NCBI GenBank assembly: GCA_001898425.1
Contig: MKTV01000042.1
Location: 21,273 to 60,689, forward strand
From: Rhodospirillales bacterium 69-11
Lineage (GTDB): Bacteria > Pseudomonadota > Alphaproteobacteria > Acetobacterales > Acetobacteraceae
DNA: 39,417 nt
Direction: 5' to 3'
Shown here: positions 32,753 through 39,417 of the stretch, piece after piece
Numbering within the stretch: the stretch's first letter is position 1
How the letters are laid out: every line of letters begins with the position of its first letter
Notes under the pieces: generated by a model
Seen by the model: the letters and a program-made list of their open reading frames with translations, nothing else
What the model was told of the DNA's origin: nothing
Databases searched by the model: none
Translations under genes and position numbers: made by a program

Positions 32753-33955
32753 ATGGCCAATCCGACGCGTCGTCAGGCGCTGTCCCTTGCCGCAGGCAGC
32801 CTGCTCGCGACCCCCGCGATCGCGCAGACCAAGCAGGCGCCCGGCGTCACCGCGACCGAAATCCTGATTGGGCAGACGATGCCCTATTCCGGCCCGGCCT
32901 CCTCCTACGCGCCGATCGGGCGGGTCGAAGTTGCCTATTGCGATTTCATCAACGCGCAAGGCGGGATCAACGGCCGCAAGATCAAGCTGATCTCGCTCGA
33001 CGACGGCTACAGCCCGCCGAAGACGGTCGAGCAGACCCGCAGGCTGGTCGAGGCCGAAGGCGTCGCCCTGATCTTCAACCAGCTCGGGACGCCCTGCGCC
33101 ACGGCCACGCGGAAATACCTGAACGCCAAGAAGGTGCCGCAGATCTTCGTTGCCTCCGGTGCGACGCAGTTCGGCGACCACGAGGCGTATCCATGGACCA
33201 TGGGATGGCAGGTCAGCTACCAGATCGAGGGCCGCGTCTACGCGCGGTACGTGCTGGCGACCAAGCCGGATGCGAAGATCGGAATCCTGTATCAGAACGA
33301 TGATTCCGGGAAGGATTTCGCCATGGGTTTCCGTGACGGACTGGGCGAGCGCGTCGGGCAGATCGTCGCGAGCACCAGCTACGAGGTCACCGACCCCACG
33401 GTCGACAGCCAGATCCTGCAGCTGCAGAGCGCCGGCGCGGATGCGGTGTTCATCCCGAGCGTGCCCAAGTTCACCGGCATGGCGCTGCGCAAGGTGCGGG
33501 ACCTGAACTGGAACCCGCTTTACATCATCGCGAGCGTCGGGTCGTCGGTGTCGTCCGGCCTGGCGCCCGTCGGGCTCGACAAGGCGGTCGGGCTGGTGAC
33601 GGGTGCGTACATGAAGGACCCGTCGGATCCGCAGTGGAAGGACACGCCGGCCTATCGCGACTGGCTGGCCTTCATGCAGAAATACCAGCCGAACGCCGAC
33701 CTGACCGACATCAACAACGTCTATGGCTACAGCGCGGCGCAGACGCTGATGCCGGTCCTGCAGCAATGCGGCAACGACCTGTCACGCCAGAACATCATGA
33801 AGCAGGCGACGAACCTGGACATCCAGCTGCCGATGCTGCACGACGGGATCCGCTTCACGACCAGCCCCACCGACTACTACGGCATCAAGAAGTTGCGCCT
33901 GCAACGGTTCGATGGCCGCGCCTGGGTACCGTTCGGAGAGCCCGTGGGCGCCTAG
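32753..33955 (+). CDS. Branched-chain amino acid-type ABC solute-binding protein
   Basis: A 400-residue periplasmic-binding protein of the Leu/Ile/Val (Peripla_BP_6) class. It has a twin-arginine-like leader (NPTRRQALSLAAGSLLATPAIA). The mature start is GVTATEILIGQTMPYSGPASSYAPIGR, followed by GGINGRKIKLISLDDGYSPPKTVEQTRRLVE, both hallmark. AAGGAA precedes the ATG by about six bases. No livHMGF-type genes are adjacent. The ligand may be an amino acid, amide or aromatic acid. Confidence 0.92.
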   Translation: MANPTRRQALSLAAGSLLATPAIAQTKQAPGVTATEILIGQTMPYSGPASSYAPIGRVEVAYCDFINAQGGINGRKIKLISLDDGYSPPKTVEQTRRLVEAEGVALIFNQLGTPCATATRKYLNAKKVPQIFVASGATQFGDHEAYPWTMGWQVSYQIEGRVYARYVLATKPDAKIGILYQNDDSGKDFAMGFRDGLGERVGQIVASTSYEVTDPTVDSQILQLQSAGADAVFIPSVPKFTGMALRKVRDLNWNPLYIIASVGSSVSSGLAPVGLDKAVGLVTGAYMKDPSDPQWKDTPAYRDWLAFMQKYQPNADLTDINNVYGYSAAQTLMPVLQQCGNDLSRQNIMKQATNLDIQLPMLHDGIRFTTSPTDYYGIKKLRLQRFDGRAWVPFGEPVGA

Positions 33956-33983
33956 CGCCCGCCGCGCCGCCCGTCTCCCTCAT

Positions 33984-34063
33984 CATGGCCGGTGCAGGCC
34001 GGCCACCCACGACGTCATGCGGCACCCGAAGTCGTGGATGGCCGGCCTGCGCCGGCCAGGACG
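33984..34063. repeat. Dispersed palindromic repeat, copy 3
   Basis: CATGGCCGG...CCGGCCACCCACGAC at the left and GTCGTGGATGGCCGGCCTGC at 34031-34050 form nested inverted repeats; the latter is identical to the arm at 14350-14369. It fills the 143-bp gap between the convergent binding-protein and acr3 genes. Confidence 0.85.
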
Positions 34064-34098
34064 GAGGAGCGGTCCGCGCGCAGGCGCCGTGGGCGCCG

Positions 34099-35169
34099 TC
34101 AGCCGCGTTCGTACCAGCCGCGGCTCGCGCGCACGATGCGCACGACCGAGAGCATGACCGGCACCTCGATCAACACGCCGACCACGGTCGCGAGCGCGGC
34201 GCCGGACTGGAAGCCGAACAGCACGATGGCGGTGGCCACCGCCAGTTCGAAGAAGTTCGATGCCCCGATCAGCGCCGAGGGGCCGGCCACGCACCAGTCC
34301 ACGCCGAGGCGCCGGTTGAGCCAGTAGGCGAGGCCGGCATTGAAGTAGACCTGGATCAGGATCGGCACCGCCAGCAGCAGGATCACCAGCGGCTGGCGCA
34401 CGATCTGCTCCCCCTGCAGCGCGAACAGCAGCACCAGCGTGAGCAGCAGCGCGCACAGCGACAGCGGGGCGAGGCGCGACAACGTGCGTGACAGCGCGGC
34501 CGGACCGCCCTGCCGCAGCACGGCGGCGCGCCAGAGCTGCGCCGCGATCACGGGGACGACGATGTAGAGCACGACCGAGAGCACCAGCGTGTCCCAGGGC
34601 ACGGTGATGGAGGAGAGACCCAGCAGCAGCGCCACGATCGGCGCGAACGCGATCACCATGATCGTGTCGTTCAGCGCCACCTGCGACAGGGTGAAGTGCG
34701 GCTCCCCGTCCACGAGGTTCGACCAGACGAACACCATCGCCGTGCAGGGGGCGGCGGCGAGCAGGATCAGCCCGGCGGTGTAGCTCGCGATCTGGTCCGG
34801 GGGCAGCAGGGGGCGGAACAGGTGCGCGATGAAGATCCAGGCGAGCAGCGCCATGGAGAAGGGCTTCACCAGCCAGTTCACCCCGACCGTCGCCGCGATG
34901 CCGCGCCAGTGCTGCCCGACCTCGCGGAGGGCGGCGAGGTCGATCTTCAGGAGCATCGGCACGATCATCAGCCAGACCAGCACGGCGACCGGGATGTTGA
35001 CCTGCGCGACCGTGGCCTCTCCCAGGACGTGGAACACGCCGGGCAGGAGCTGGCCCAGCACGATGCCGGCGACGATGCACAGCGCCACCCACAGCGTGAG
35101 GAAGCGTTCGAAGACGCCCATGGCGGGGCGTTGCGGCGGGGCGTCGGCCGTGGTCGCGGCGTGACTCAT
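34099..35169 (-). CDS. acr3: ACR3-family arsenite efflux transporter
   Basis: A 356-residue inner-membrane carrier with about ten TM helices that expels arsenite using the proton motive force. The essential cysteine of ACR3 proteins lies in AAPCTAMVFVWSNL (Cys142), followed by NDTIMVIAFAPIVALLLG. The later GASNFFELAVATAIVLFG carries the conserved Glu. GGAGGA eight bases before the ATG sets the start at MSHAATT. It is the last gene of the ars operon, and its start overlaps the arsC stop by four bases (ATGA). Confidence 0.97.
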   Translation of the reverse strand: MSHAATTADAPPQRPAMGVFERFLTLWVALCIVAGIVLGQLLPGVFHVLGEATVAQVNIPVAVLVWLMIVPMLLKIDLAALREVGQHWRGIAATVGVNWLVKPFSMALLAWIFIAHLFRPLLPPDQIASYTAGLILLAAAPCTAMVFVWSNLVDGEPHFTLSQVALNDTIMVIAFAPIVALLLGLSSITVPWDTLVLSVVLYIVVPVIAAQLWRAAVLRQGGPAALSRTLSRLAPLSLCALLLTLVLLFALQGEQIVRQPLVILLLAVPILIQVYFNAGLAYWLNRRLGVDWCVAGPSALIGASNFFELAVATAIVLFGFQSGAALATVVGVLIEVPVMLSVVRIVRASRGWYERG

Positions 35170-35588
35170 TGCGGGGATCCTCCGGCGCCGCTGTTGGTGC
35201 CAACTGCCGCGTCCTGGACGGACGCGCCGCCCGGCTGAACGGGGAGGATGTCGCGAACCGTCTCGGACGGGCGGCACAGCTTCACCCCGCGCTCCGTCAC
35301 GACGATTGGGCGGTTGATCAGGATGGGATGCGCCATCATCGCATCGAGCAGCGCATCGTCGCTCAGCGTCGGGTCGTCGAGCCCGAGGTCGTCATAGGGC
35401 GTGCCCTTGCGGCGCAGCACGTCGCGCACGGGAACGCCCATGCGCCGGATCAGATCGGCGAGGGTCGCGCGATCGGGCGGCGTCTTGAGGTATTCGATGA
35501 CGACCGGCTCCTCGCCACTGTCGCGGATCAACGCGAGCGTGTTGCGTGACGTGCCGCAGGCCGGGTTGTGATAGATCGTGACGGTCAT
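35166..35588 (-). CDS. arsC: Arsenate reductase (glutaredoxin-coupled ArsC)
   Basis: A 140-residue cytoplasmic enzyme reducing arsenate to arsenite with glutathione and glutaredoxin. The N-terminal IYHNPACGTSRNTLALIRDSG contains the catalytic Cys11 (Cys12 in the plasmid R773 enzyme). YLKTPPDRATLADLIRRMG, VRDVLRRKGTPYDDLGL and MMAHPILINRPIVVTERG supply the oxyanion-binding arginines. It is the R773-type class, not the thioredoxin type. GGAG lies eight bases upstream. Both ends overlap neighbours by ATGA, showing tight translational coupling. Confidence 0.97.
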   Translation of the reverse strand: MTVTIYHNPACGTSRNTLALIRDSGEEPVVIEYLKTPPDRATLADLIRRMGVPVRDVLRRKGTPYDDLGLDDPTLSDDALLDAMMAHPILINRPIVVTERGVKLCRPSETVRDILPVQPGGASVQDAAVGTNSGAGGSPQ

Positions 35589-36943
35589 GCGAGGGTCTCC
35601 TCGGTCGTGCGATGGGTCGCCTTGTCCGGCGTGCAGCAGTTGCGGGGCGGCGGGGCCGGTTCGGCGGACCTGCAGCACGCGGTCGCGGCGTCCCGGATCA
35701 CCGGCGTCGCGTTGCACACGCCCGTTTCCGGCAGGTCGAGCTCCACCCGCAGCGCGGCGTCCAGATCGCCCGTCAGCGCCGCGGCGATCGAGCGCACCTG
35801 CTCGTGGCCAGTCGCCAGCAGGAAGGTCGGCGCGCGGCCGTAGCTCTTCATCCCGGCGATGTAGAAGCCGGCATCGGGATGTGCGAGCTCGCGGGCGCCG
35901 TGCGGGCGGACCGTGCCGCAGCTGTGCAGGTTCGGATCGATCAGCGGCCCGAGCGCGGCGGCGCATTCGAGCCAGGGGTCGAGGGACAGGCGGATTTCCC
36001 GCAGGGCGGAGAGATCCGGCCGGAATCCGGTCGCGACGACGATTTCATCGGCAACGATCTCCGCCGTGGCGCCATCCTGCGCGCCGGTGATGCGCACGCG
36101 GCCGGCGGCGGGCGTGACCGCCTCGATGCGGAAGGGCGTGCGGACGGTGATGGCGCCGCGCTCGACCAGGGCGCGGGCACGGCTGCCGAGCGCGCCACGC
36201 TGCGCGAGGGCGTCGGCGGTCTCGCCCCCGAACGCCTCGGCGACGCGGGCCTTGCGCATGATCCAGACGATCTCCGTGCCAGGCGCGCTCTCCCGCAGGG
36301 TTGCGAGTTCCAGGAGCACGTTGATCGCGGAGTGGCCGCCGCCGACCACCGCGGTGGTGCGGCCGGCGTGGCGCGCGCGGGCCGAACCGAGGATGTCGGG
36401 GATGCCGGTCTGGATGCGATCGGCGACGGCCTCCTCGCCGATCGCGGGCAGGCCGTCGCTGCCCATCGGGTTGGGCGTGGCCCAGGTGCCCGAGGCGTCG
36501 ATCACGGCGCGTGCCTGCAGCGTCCCGGTCCGGCCGTCCGGCCCGATGGTCCGCAGCACGAAGGGTTGGGCATCCCGGCCCGCGCTCTGCACCTTGTCGG
36601 TGTGCCGGCGGGTCACCGCGGTGACGCGTGTCCCGAACCGCACGATAGGGGCGAGCGCGGCGGCCAGCGGCTCCAGGTAGCGGGCGACGAGATCGGCGCC
36701 GGTCGGCACCGCCTCGGGCGGCGGTGCGGTCCAGCCGGTGGCGCGCAGCACTGCTTCGGCCACCGGGTCGATGCACCAGCGCCAGGGGGTGAACATGCCG
36801 ACATGCCCCCATTGCCGCACCGCGTGGCCTGCGGCGGGGCCGGCTTCCAGCACCACCGCCTCGGCGCCGCGGGCGCGCAGATGGGCGGCGGCGGCAAGCC
36901 CGATCGGGCCGGCGCCGATGATCGCGACGGGCAGGGGGGTCAT
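35585..36943 (-). CDS. FAD/NAD(P)-binding flavoprotein of the ars operon with cysteine-pair tail
   Basis: A 452-residue two-dinucleotide-binding-domain flavoprotein, resembling the ArsO-like monooxygenase/oxidoreductases found in ars operons. FAD-binding motif is VAIIGAGPIGLAAAAHLRARG (about 6-26), the NAD(P) motif is TAVVGGGHSAINVLLELA, and the late IVVATGFRPDLSAL motif is typical of FMO-like enzymes. The C-terminal tail has Cys410, Cys423-Cys424 and Cys436-Cys437, well placed to bind As(III). Its ATG overlaps the arsR stop and its stop overlaps the arsC start, each by ATGA. The reaction is unknown; oxidation or reduction of an arsenical is inference. Confidence 0.85.
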   Translation of the reverse strand: MTPLPVAIIGAGPIGLAAAAHLRARGAEAVVLEAGPAAGHAVRQWGHVGMFTPWRWCIDPVAEAVLRATGWTAPPPEAVPTGADLVARYLEPLAAALAPIVRFGTRVTAVTRRHTDKVQSAGRDAQPFVLRTIGPDGRTGTLQARAVIDASGTWATPNPMGSDGLPAIGEEAVADRIQTGIPDILGSARARHAGRTTAVVGGGHSAINVLLELATLRESAPGTEIVWIMRKARVAEAFGGETADALAQRGALGSRARALVERGAITVRTPFRIEAVTPAAGRVRITGAQDGATAEIVADEIVVATGFRPDLSALREIRLSLDPWLECAAALGPLIDPNLHSCGTVRPHGARELAHPDAGFYIAGMKSYGRAPTFLLATGHEQVRSIAAALTGDLDAALRVELDLPETGVCNATPVIRDAATACCRSAEPAPPPRNCCTPDKATHRTTEETLA

Positions 36944-37269
36944 GCGGGTTCCTTTCGGGGTGCCGGCAGGCCGCAGGCGGCCGGATTGCCCTGGCAGCAG
37001 TTCTCGGTGAGGTACCCCAGCAGGGCGTTCATGCGGTGGTAGACGGCGGCGTAGATCAGGGAGCGGCCCTGGCGGGTGAAGGTCACCAGCCCGGCGTGTT
37101 TCAGCTCCTTCAGGTGGAAGGCGAGGGTCGCCGAGGGCAGTCCGAGGTGCTCGCCGATCTTGCCGGCGGGCAGGCCGGTGGCGCCGGCCGCGACCAGCAG
37201 GCGGAAGATTTCCAGCCGGGTTTCCTGCGCGAGGGCCGCGAGCGCGGCGACGGCGTCTTGTGTCTCCAT
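36940..37269 (-). CDS. arsR: ArsR-family arsenical-responsive repressor
   Basis: A 109-residue winged-helix repressor that leaves DNA on binding As(III). The core LAALAQETRLEIFRLLV (about 10-26), recognition region LGLPSATLAFHLKELKHAGLV and wing FTRQGRSLIYAA are canonical. Likely As(III) ligands are Cys91-Cys92 and Cys99 in the C-terminal ENCCQGNPAACG, not in the helix used by R773 ArsR. I start at METQDAV, matching the family N-terminus; ATG at 37281 or further upstream would cut into the operator. No good ribosome binding site precedes it, and the promoter placement suggests a leaderless transcript. Confidence 0.93.
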   Translation of the reverse strand: METQDAVAALAALAQETRLEIFRLLVAAGATGLPAGKIGEHLGLPSATLAFHLKELKHAGLVTFTRQGRSLIYAAVYHRMNALLGYLTENCCQGNPAACGLPAPRKEPA

Positions 37270-37304
37270 ATCTCCATTCATATGGAAATATAATGCGTCG
37301 TCAA
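37268..37304 (-). promoter_or_regulatory. ars operon promoter with overlapping ArsR operator
   Basis: An imperfect palindrome, ATATCTCCAT-TCAT-ATGGAAATAT (37268-37291, one mismatched pair in ten), sits in an AT-rich pocket of an otherwise GC-rich region. On the minus strand, TTGACG (37304-37299) and TATGAA (37282-37277) are spaced 16 bp as -35 and -10. Transcription would begin at about 37270, next to the arsR ATG. ArsR binding would cover the -10 and start site. This is deduced from sequence only. Confidence 0.65.
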
Positions 37305-37394
37305 GGGCGTGACCCGTCCCGTTTTCCCGCGGCGGCACGCCGGTAGTATATTGGAACTTGACGGCGCAGATGCTGGACGCGATCCTCCATCATC

Positions 37395-37997
37395 ATGGAA
37401 GACGCCTCCACCCCCTCCGTCGAACGCCGACTCGCCGACCGGATCCGCACCCTTCGTACGGACCGTGGGTTGTCGCTCGACGAGCTGGCGCGGCTTTCCG
37501 GCGTATCCCGGTCCATGATCTCCCTGATCGAACGCGCCGAGAGCAGCCCGACCGCCAATATCCTGGACAAGCTGTCCGCGGCCTTCGGCGTCACCCTCGC
37601 CGCCCTGTTCGCCGAATCCGCCAGCCCCGATGCCGCCCCGCTCGCACGTCCCGCCGACCAGGCGACCTGGCAGGACCCGGCCACCGGGTATCGGCGGCGG
37701 AATCTCTCCCCGGCCGGCTTTCCGTCGCCGATCGAGCTGGTGGAGGTCCACCTGCCGCCGGCCGCGCGCGTCGCCTACGACACCGGCCCGCGATCCGCGG
37801 TGATCGACCAGCAGGTCTGGCTGATCGCCGGCGCCCTCCACCTCACCGTCGGCACCGTCACCCACGCGCTTGGCCCAGGCGACTGCCTGGCCATGCGGCT
37901 CGACGCGCCGGTCGTGTTCCACAACCCGGGCGAGACGGAGGCCCACTACCTCGTCGCCCTGACCAATCGTCCCGTCGGAGCTTCCGCATGGCCGTGA
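37395..37997 (+). CDS. XRE-cupin transcriptional regulator
   Basis: A 200-residue regulator with an N-terminal XRE helix-turn-helix (LADRIRTLRTDRGLSLDELARLSGVSRSMISLIERAESSPTANILDKLSAAFG, about 13-65) and a C-terminal cupin sensor domain (about 110-190, for example LIAGALHLTVGTVTHALGPGDCLAMR). Such proteins sense small ligands and often control metabolic or export genes next door. It diverges from the ars operon with about 125 bp between starts, and its stop overlaps the GNAT gene by 10 bp, so the two act together. Confidence 0.93.
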   Translation: MEDASTPSVERRLADRIRTLRTDRGLSLDELARLSGVSRSMISLIERAESSPTANILDKLSAAFGVTLAALFAESASPDAAPLARPADQATWQDPATGYRRRNLSPAGFPSPIELVEVHLPPAARVAYDTGPRSAVIDQQVWLIAGALHLTVGTVTHALGPGDCLAMRLDAPVVFHNPGETEAHYLVALTNRPVGASAWP

Positions 37998-38506
37998 TCC
38001 GTTCCCTCTCCGGGGAGGAGGCGCGCGATGCCGTCCCCGGCCTTGCCGACCTGCTGATCGACTGCGTGCATGGCGCCGCGTCGGTCAGCTTCATGGCGCC
38101 GCTTTCAGAAGCGCGAGCGGCGGCCTTCTGGTCCACCGTCGCGGACGGCGTCGTGGCCGGGGATCGCGTGCTGCTGGTCGCCGAGGCGCCCGGCGGTGCG
38201 CTGCTGGGCACCGTGCAGCTCGTCCTGGCGCAGCCCGAGAACCAGCCGCATCGCGCGGACCTCGCCAAGATGCTGGTTGCCTCCGGCGCGCGTCGCCAGG
38301 GGATCGGGGAGGCGCTGATGCGCGCGGCGGAGGAGGCCGGCCGCGCCGCCGGCAAGACGCTGCTGGTGCTGGACACCGTCACCGGCTCCCCCGCCGCCCG
38401 CCTCTACACGCGGCTTGGCTGGCGGGAGGCCGGCACGATCCCGAACTACGCGCTGATGCCGGATGGTGCGCCCTGCGCGACCACGTATTTCTACAAGGCG
38501 CTCTGA
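37988..38506 (+). CDS. GNAT-family N-acetyltransferase
   Basis: A 172-residue acetyltransferase using acetyl-CoA to modify an unknown amine. Motif A is AKMLVASGARRQGIGEALMRAAEEAGRAAGKTLLVLDT, with the pyrophosphate-binding RRQGIG at 102-107. The C-terminal ARLYTRLGWREAGTIPNYALMPDG is typical of motif B. GGAG seven bases before the ATG sets the start inside the end of the XRE-cupin gene. The coupling suggests the regulator controls it. Confidence 0.92.
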   Translation: MAVIRSLSGEEARDAVPGLADLLIDCVHGAASVSFMAPLSEARAAAFWSTVADGVVAGDRVLLVAEAPGGALLGTVQLVLAQPENQPHRADLAKMLVASGARRQGIGEALMRAAEEAGRAAGKTLLVLDTVTGSPAARLYTRLGWREAGTIPNYALMPDGAPCATTYFYKAL

Positions 38507-38556
38507 CCATGCACGGCGCACTGGCCACGTGGCCGCTCCGCACGCCGCTCTGACCG

Positions 38557-39390
38557 ATGTCGCCCGATCTCGCCGCGATCGTCGTGCCGCTGGCGCTCGC
38601 GAGCGCCTTCCTGCATGCCGCCTGGAATGCCGGGGTCAAGGCGGCGCGCGATCCGCAGGGGGCGATGGCGGCGCAGGTCGTCGCCTCCGGCCTGCTGTCG
38701 CTGCCGCTCCTGCTCTTCGTGCCGCTGCCGGCCGCCGGCGCGCTGCCGTGGCTGGCCGGGTCGGCGGTGTTCAACCTGCTGACGATGCTCGCCATGCTGC
38801 GCGGCTATGCGAGCGGGGGCGGGTTCGGGTTCGTCTACCCGCTGGCCCGCGCGATCTCTCCGCTGCTGGTCCTGCTGCTGGCCGGAGAGCGGGTCGGGAC
38901 GCTGGCGGTCGGCGGCATCGCCCTGGTCTCGGGCGGGGTCGCGCTGTTCGCGGGTGGGGAGGGACGCCACCGGCCCGCCGCCCTGGGCTGGGCGCTGCTC
39001 GCGGGGGCGCTGTCGGCCGGCTACGCGCTCTGCGACGCGCACGGCGCCCGCGCCTCGGGCTCCATCGCGGGGTATGGGCTGGCCGTCTCGATGGTCAACG
39101 CGGTGTCGCTGGGCAGCTTCCACCGGCTGCGCAACCGCGTGCGGCTGCTGGATGCGCTCAGGGCCCATCCGCGCATGGCGACGGCCGGGTCGAGCGCGGC
39201 CATCGGGTCCTACCTGTTGATCCTATGGGTCTGGAGCCATGCCCCGATCGCGATCGGGGCGGCGCTGCGCGACACCAGCGTGGTGTTCGCGGCCCTGCTG
39301 GCGATCGCCCTGGGCGAGCGGCTGACGGCGCTGCGGCTCGCGGCGATCCTGCTGGCGACGGCGGGGACGGTGGTGATCCGCTTCGCGTGA
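38557..39390 (+). CDS. EamA/DMT-family transporter
   Basis: A 277-residue inner-membrane protein of the drug/metabolite transporter superfamily with about ten TM helices in two repeats. Repeat 1 runs from LAAIVVPLALASAFLHAAWNAGVKAA, ending near GYASGGGFGFVYPLARAISPLLVLLLAGERV. Repeat 2 ends with APIAIGAALRDTSVVFAALLAIALGERLTALRLAAILLATAGTVVI. Substrate unknown. No clear ribosome binding site precedes the ATG; a 14-codon frame (38509-38553) ends 3 bp before it. It may be in the same unit as XRE-cupin and GNAT (50-bp gap). Confidence 0.92.
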   Translation: MSPDLAAIVVPLALASAFLHAAWNAGVKAARDPQGAMAAQVVASGLLSLPLLLFVPLPAAGALPWLAGSAVFNLLTMLAMLRGYASGGGFGFVYPLARAISPLLVLLLAGERVGTLAVGGIALVSGGVALFAGGEGRHRPAALGWALLAGALSAGYALCDAHGARASGSIAGYGLAVSMVNAVSLGSFHRLRNRVRLLDALRAHPRMATAGSSAAIGSYLLILWVWSHAPIAIGAALRDTSVVFAALLAIALGERLTALRLAAILLATAGTVVIRFA

Positions 39391-39417
39391 GGTAACTCGG
39401 CATATCCGAGGAGCAGC

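Noticed and set aside
38509-38553. 14-codon leader peptide before the EamA gene
   Set aside because: Starts right after the GNAT stop, but it has no ribosome binding site and no regulatory codon run or attenuator hairpin was seen.
1-39417. tRNA genes, rRNA genes, insertion sequences, prophage or integrase genes
   Set aside because: No cloverleaf-like sequence, transposase motif or integrase was recognised anywhere; the only foreign-looking stretch is the small islet near 16.3-17.9 kb.

Overview
The window is about 39.4 kb of high-GC chromosomal DNA that reads as an alphaproteobacterium. The order rpsM-rpsK-rpoA-rplQ, the abundance of twin-arginine solute-binding proteins and the gene content suggest Rhodospirillales, perhaps Acetobacteraceae. 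That placement is an inference; no 16S gene is present. Nearly all of it is ordinary, densely packed chromosome. A small AT-richer islet lies at about 16.3-17.9 kb.

Layout. 1-2585: end of the ribosomal protein/RNA polymerase alpha operon, closed by a textbook intrinsic terminator. 2701-8934: a two-TM potassium channel with an RCK domain, a cupin, a zinc-ribbon metallopeptidase, an orphan xanthine-dehydrogenase-type large subunit, and a TauD-family dioxygenase preceded by a perfect sigma-54 promoter match. 8986-14294: an MmgE/PrpD protein, an unusual actin/Hsp70-fold protein with a coiled-coil neighbour and 16-bp tandem repeats between them, orphan HutF, and a YaiI/YqxD protein. 14460-17947: an NTF2-FMO fusion monooxygenase, a HigBA-type toxin-antitoxin pair and an unrecognised membrane coiled-coil protein. 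17950-25691: malate synthase G, a LacI-family regulator and a four-gene ABC importer. A LacI-type operator overlies a promoter-like sequence upstream of malate synthase. 25890-33955: a double winged-helix protein, an exported beta-carbonic anhydrase, RarA, and three solute-binding proteins without permeases, two of them divergent paralogues. 34099-37269: a tight arsR-flavoprotein-arsC-acr3 arsenic operon with an operator over its promoter. 37395-39390: an XRE-cupin regulator overlapping a GNAT acetyltransferase, then an EamA transporter.

How the parts work together. ArsC reduces arsenate, Acr3 exports the arsenite and ArsR senses it; the flavoprotein with a cysteine-pair tail may act on arsenicals. 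The LacI regulator probably controls the adjacent importer and perhaps malate synthase, linking uptake of an unknown substrate to glyoxylate/acetyl-CoA metabolism. Hairpin-rich repeats sharing a GGCCATGACACGGG core (or close variants) sit mainly where two genes converge, which suggests a role in 3' end formation.

The best candidates for something undescribed are the actin-like/coiled-coil/iteron-like locus at 10451-12178 and the cysteine-tailed arsenic flavoprotein. Function in both cases is inference from sequence alone.
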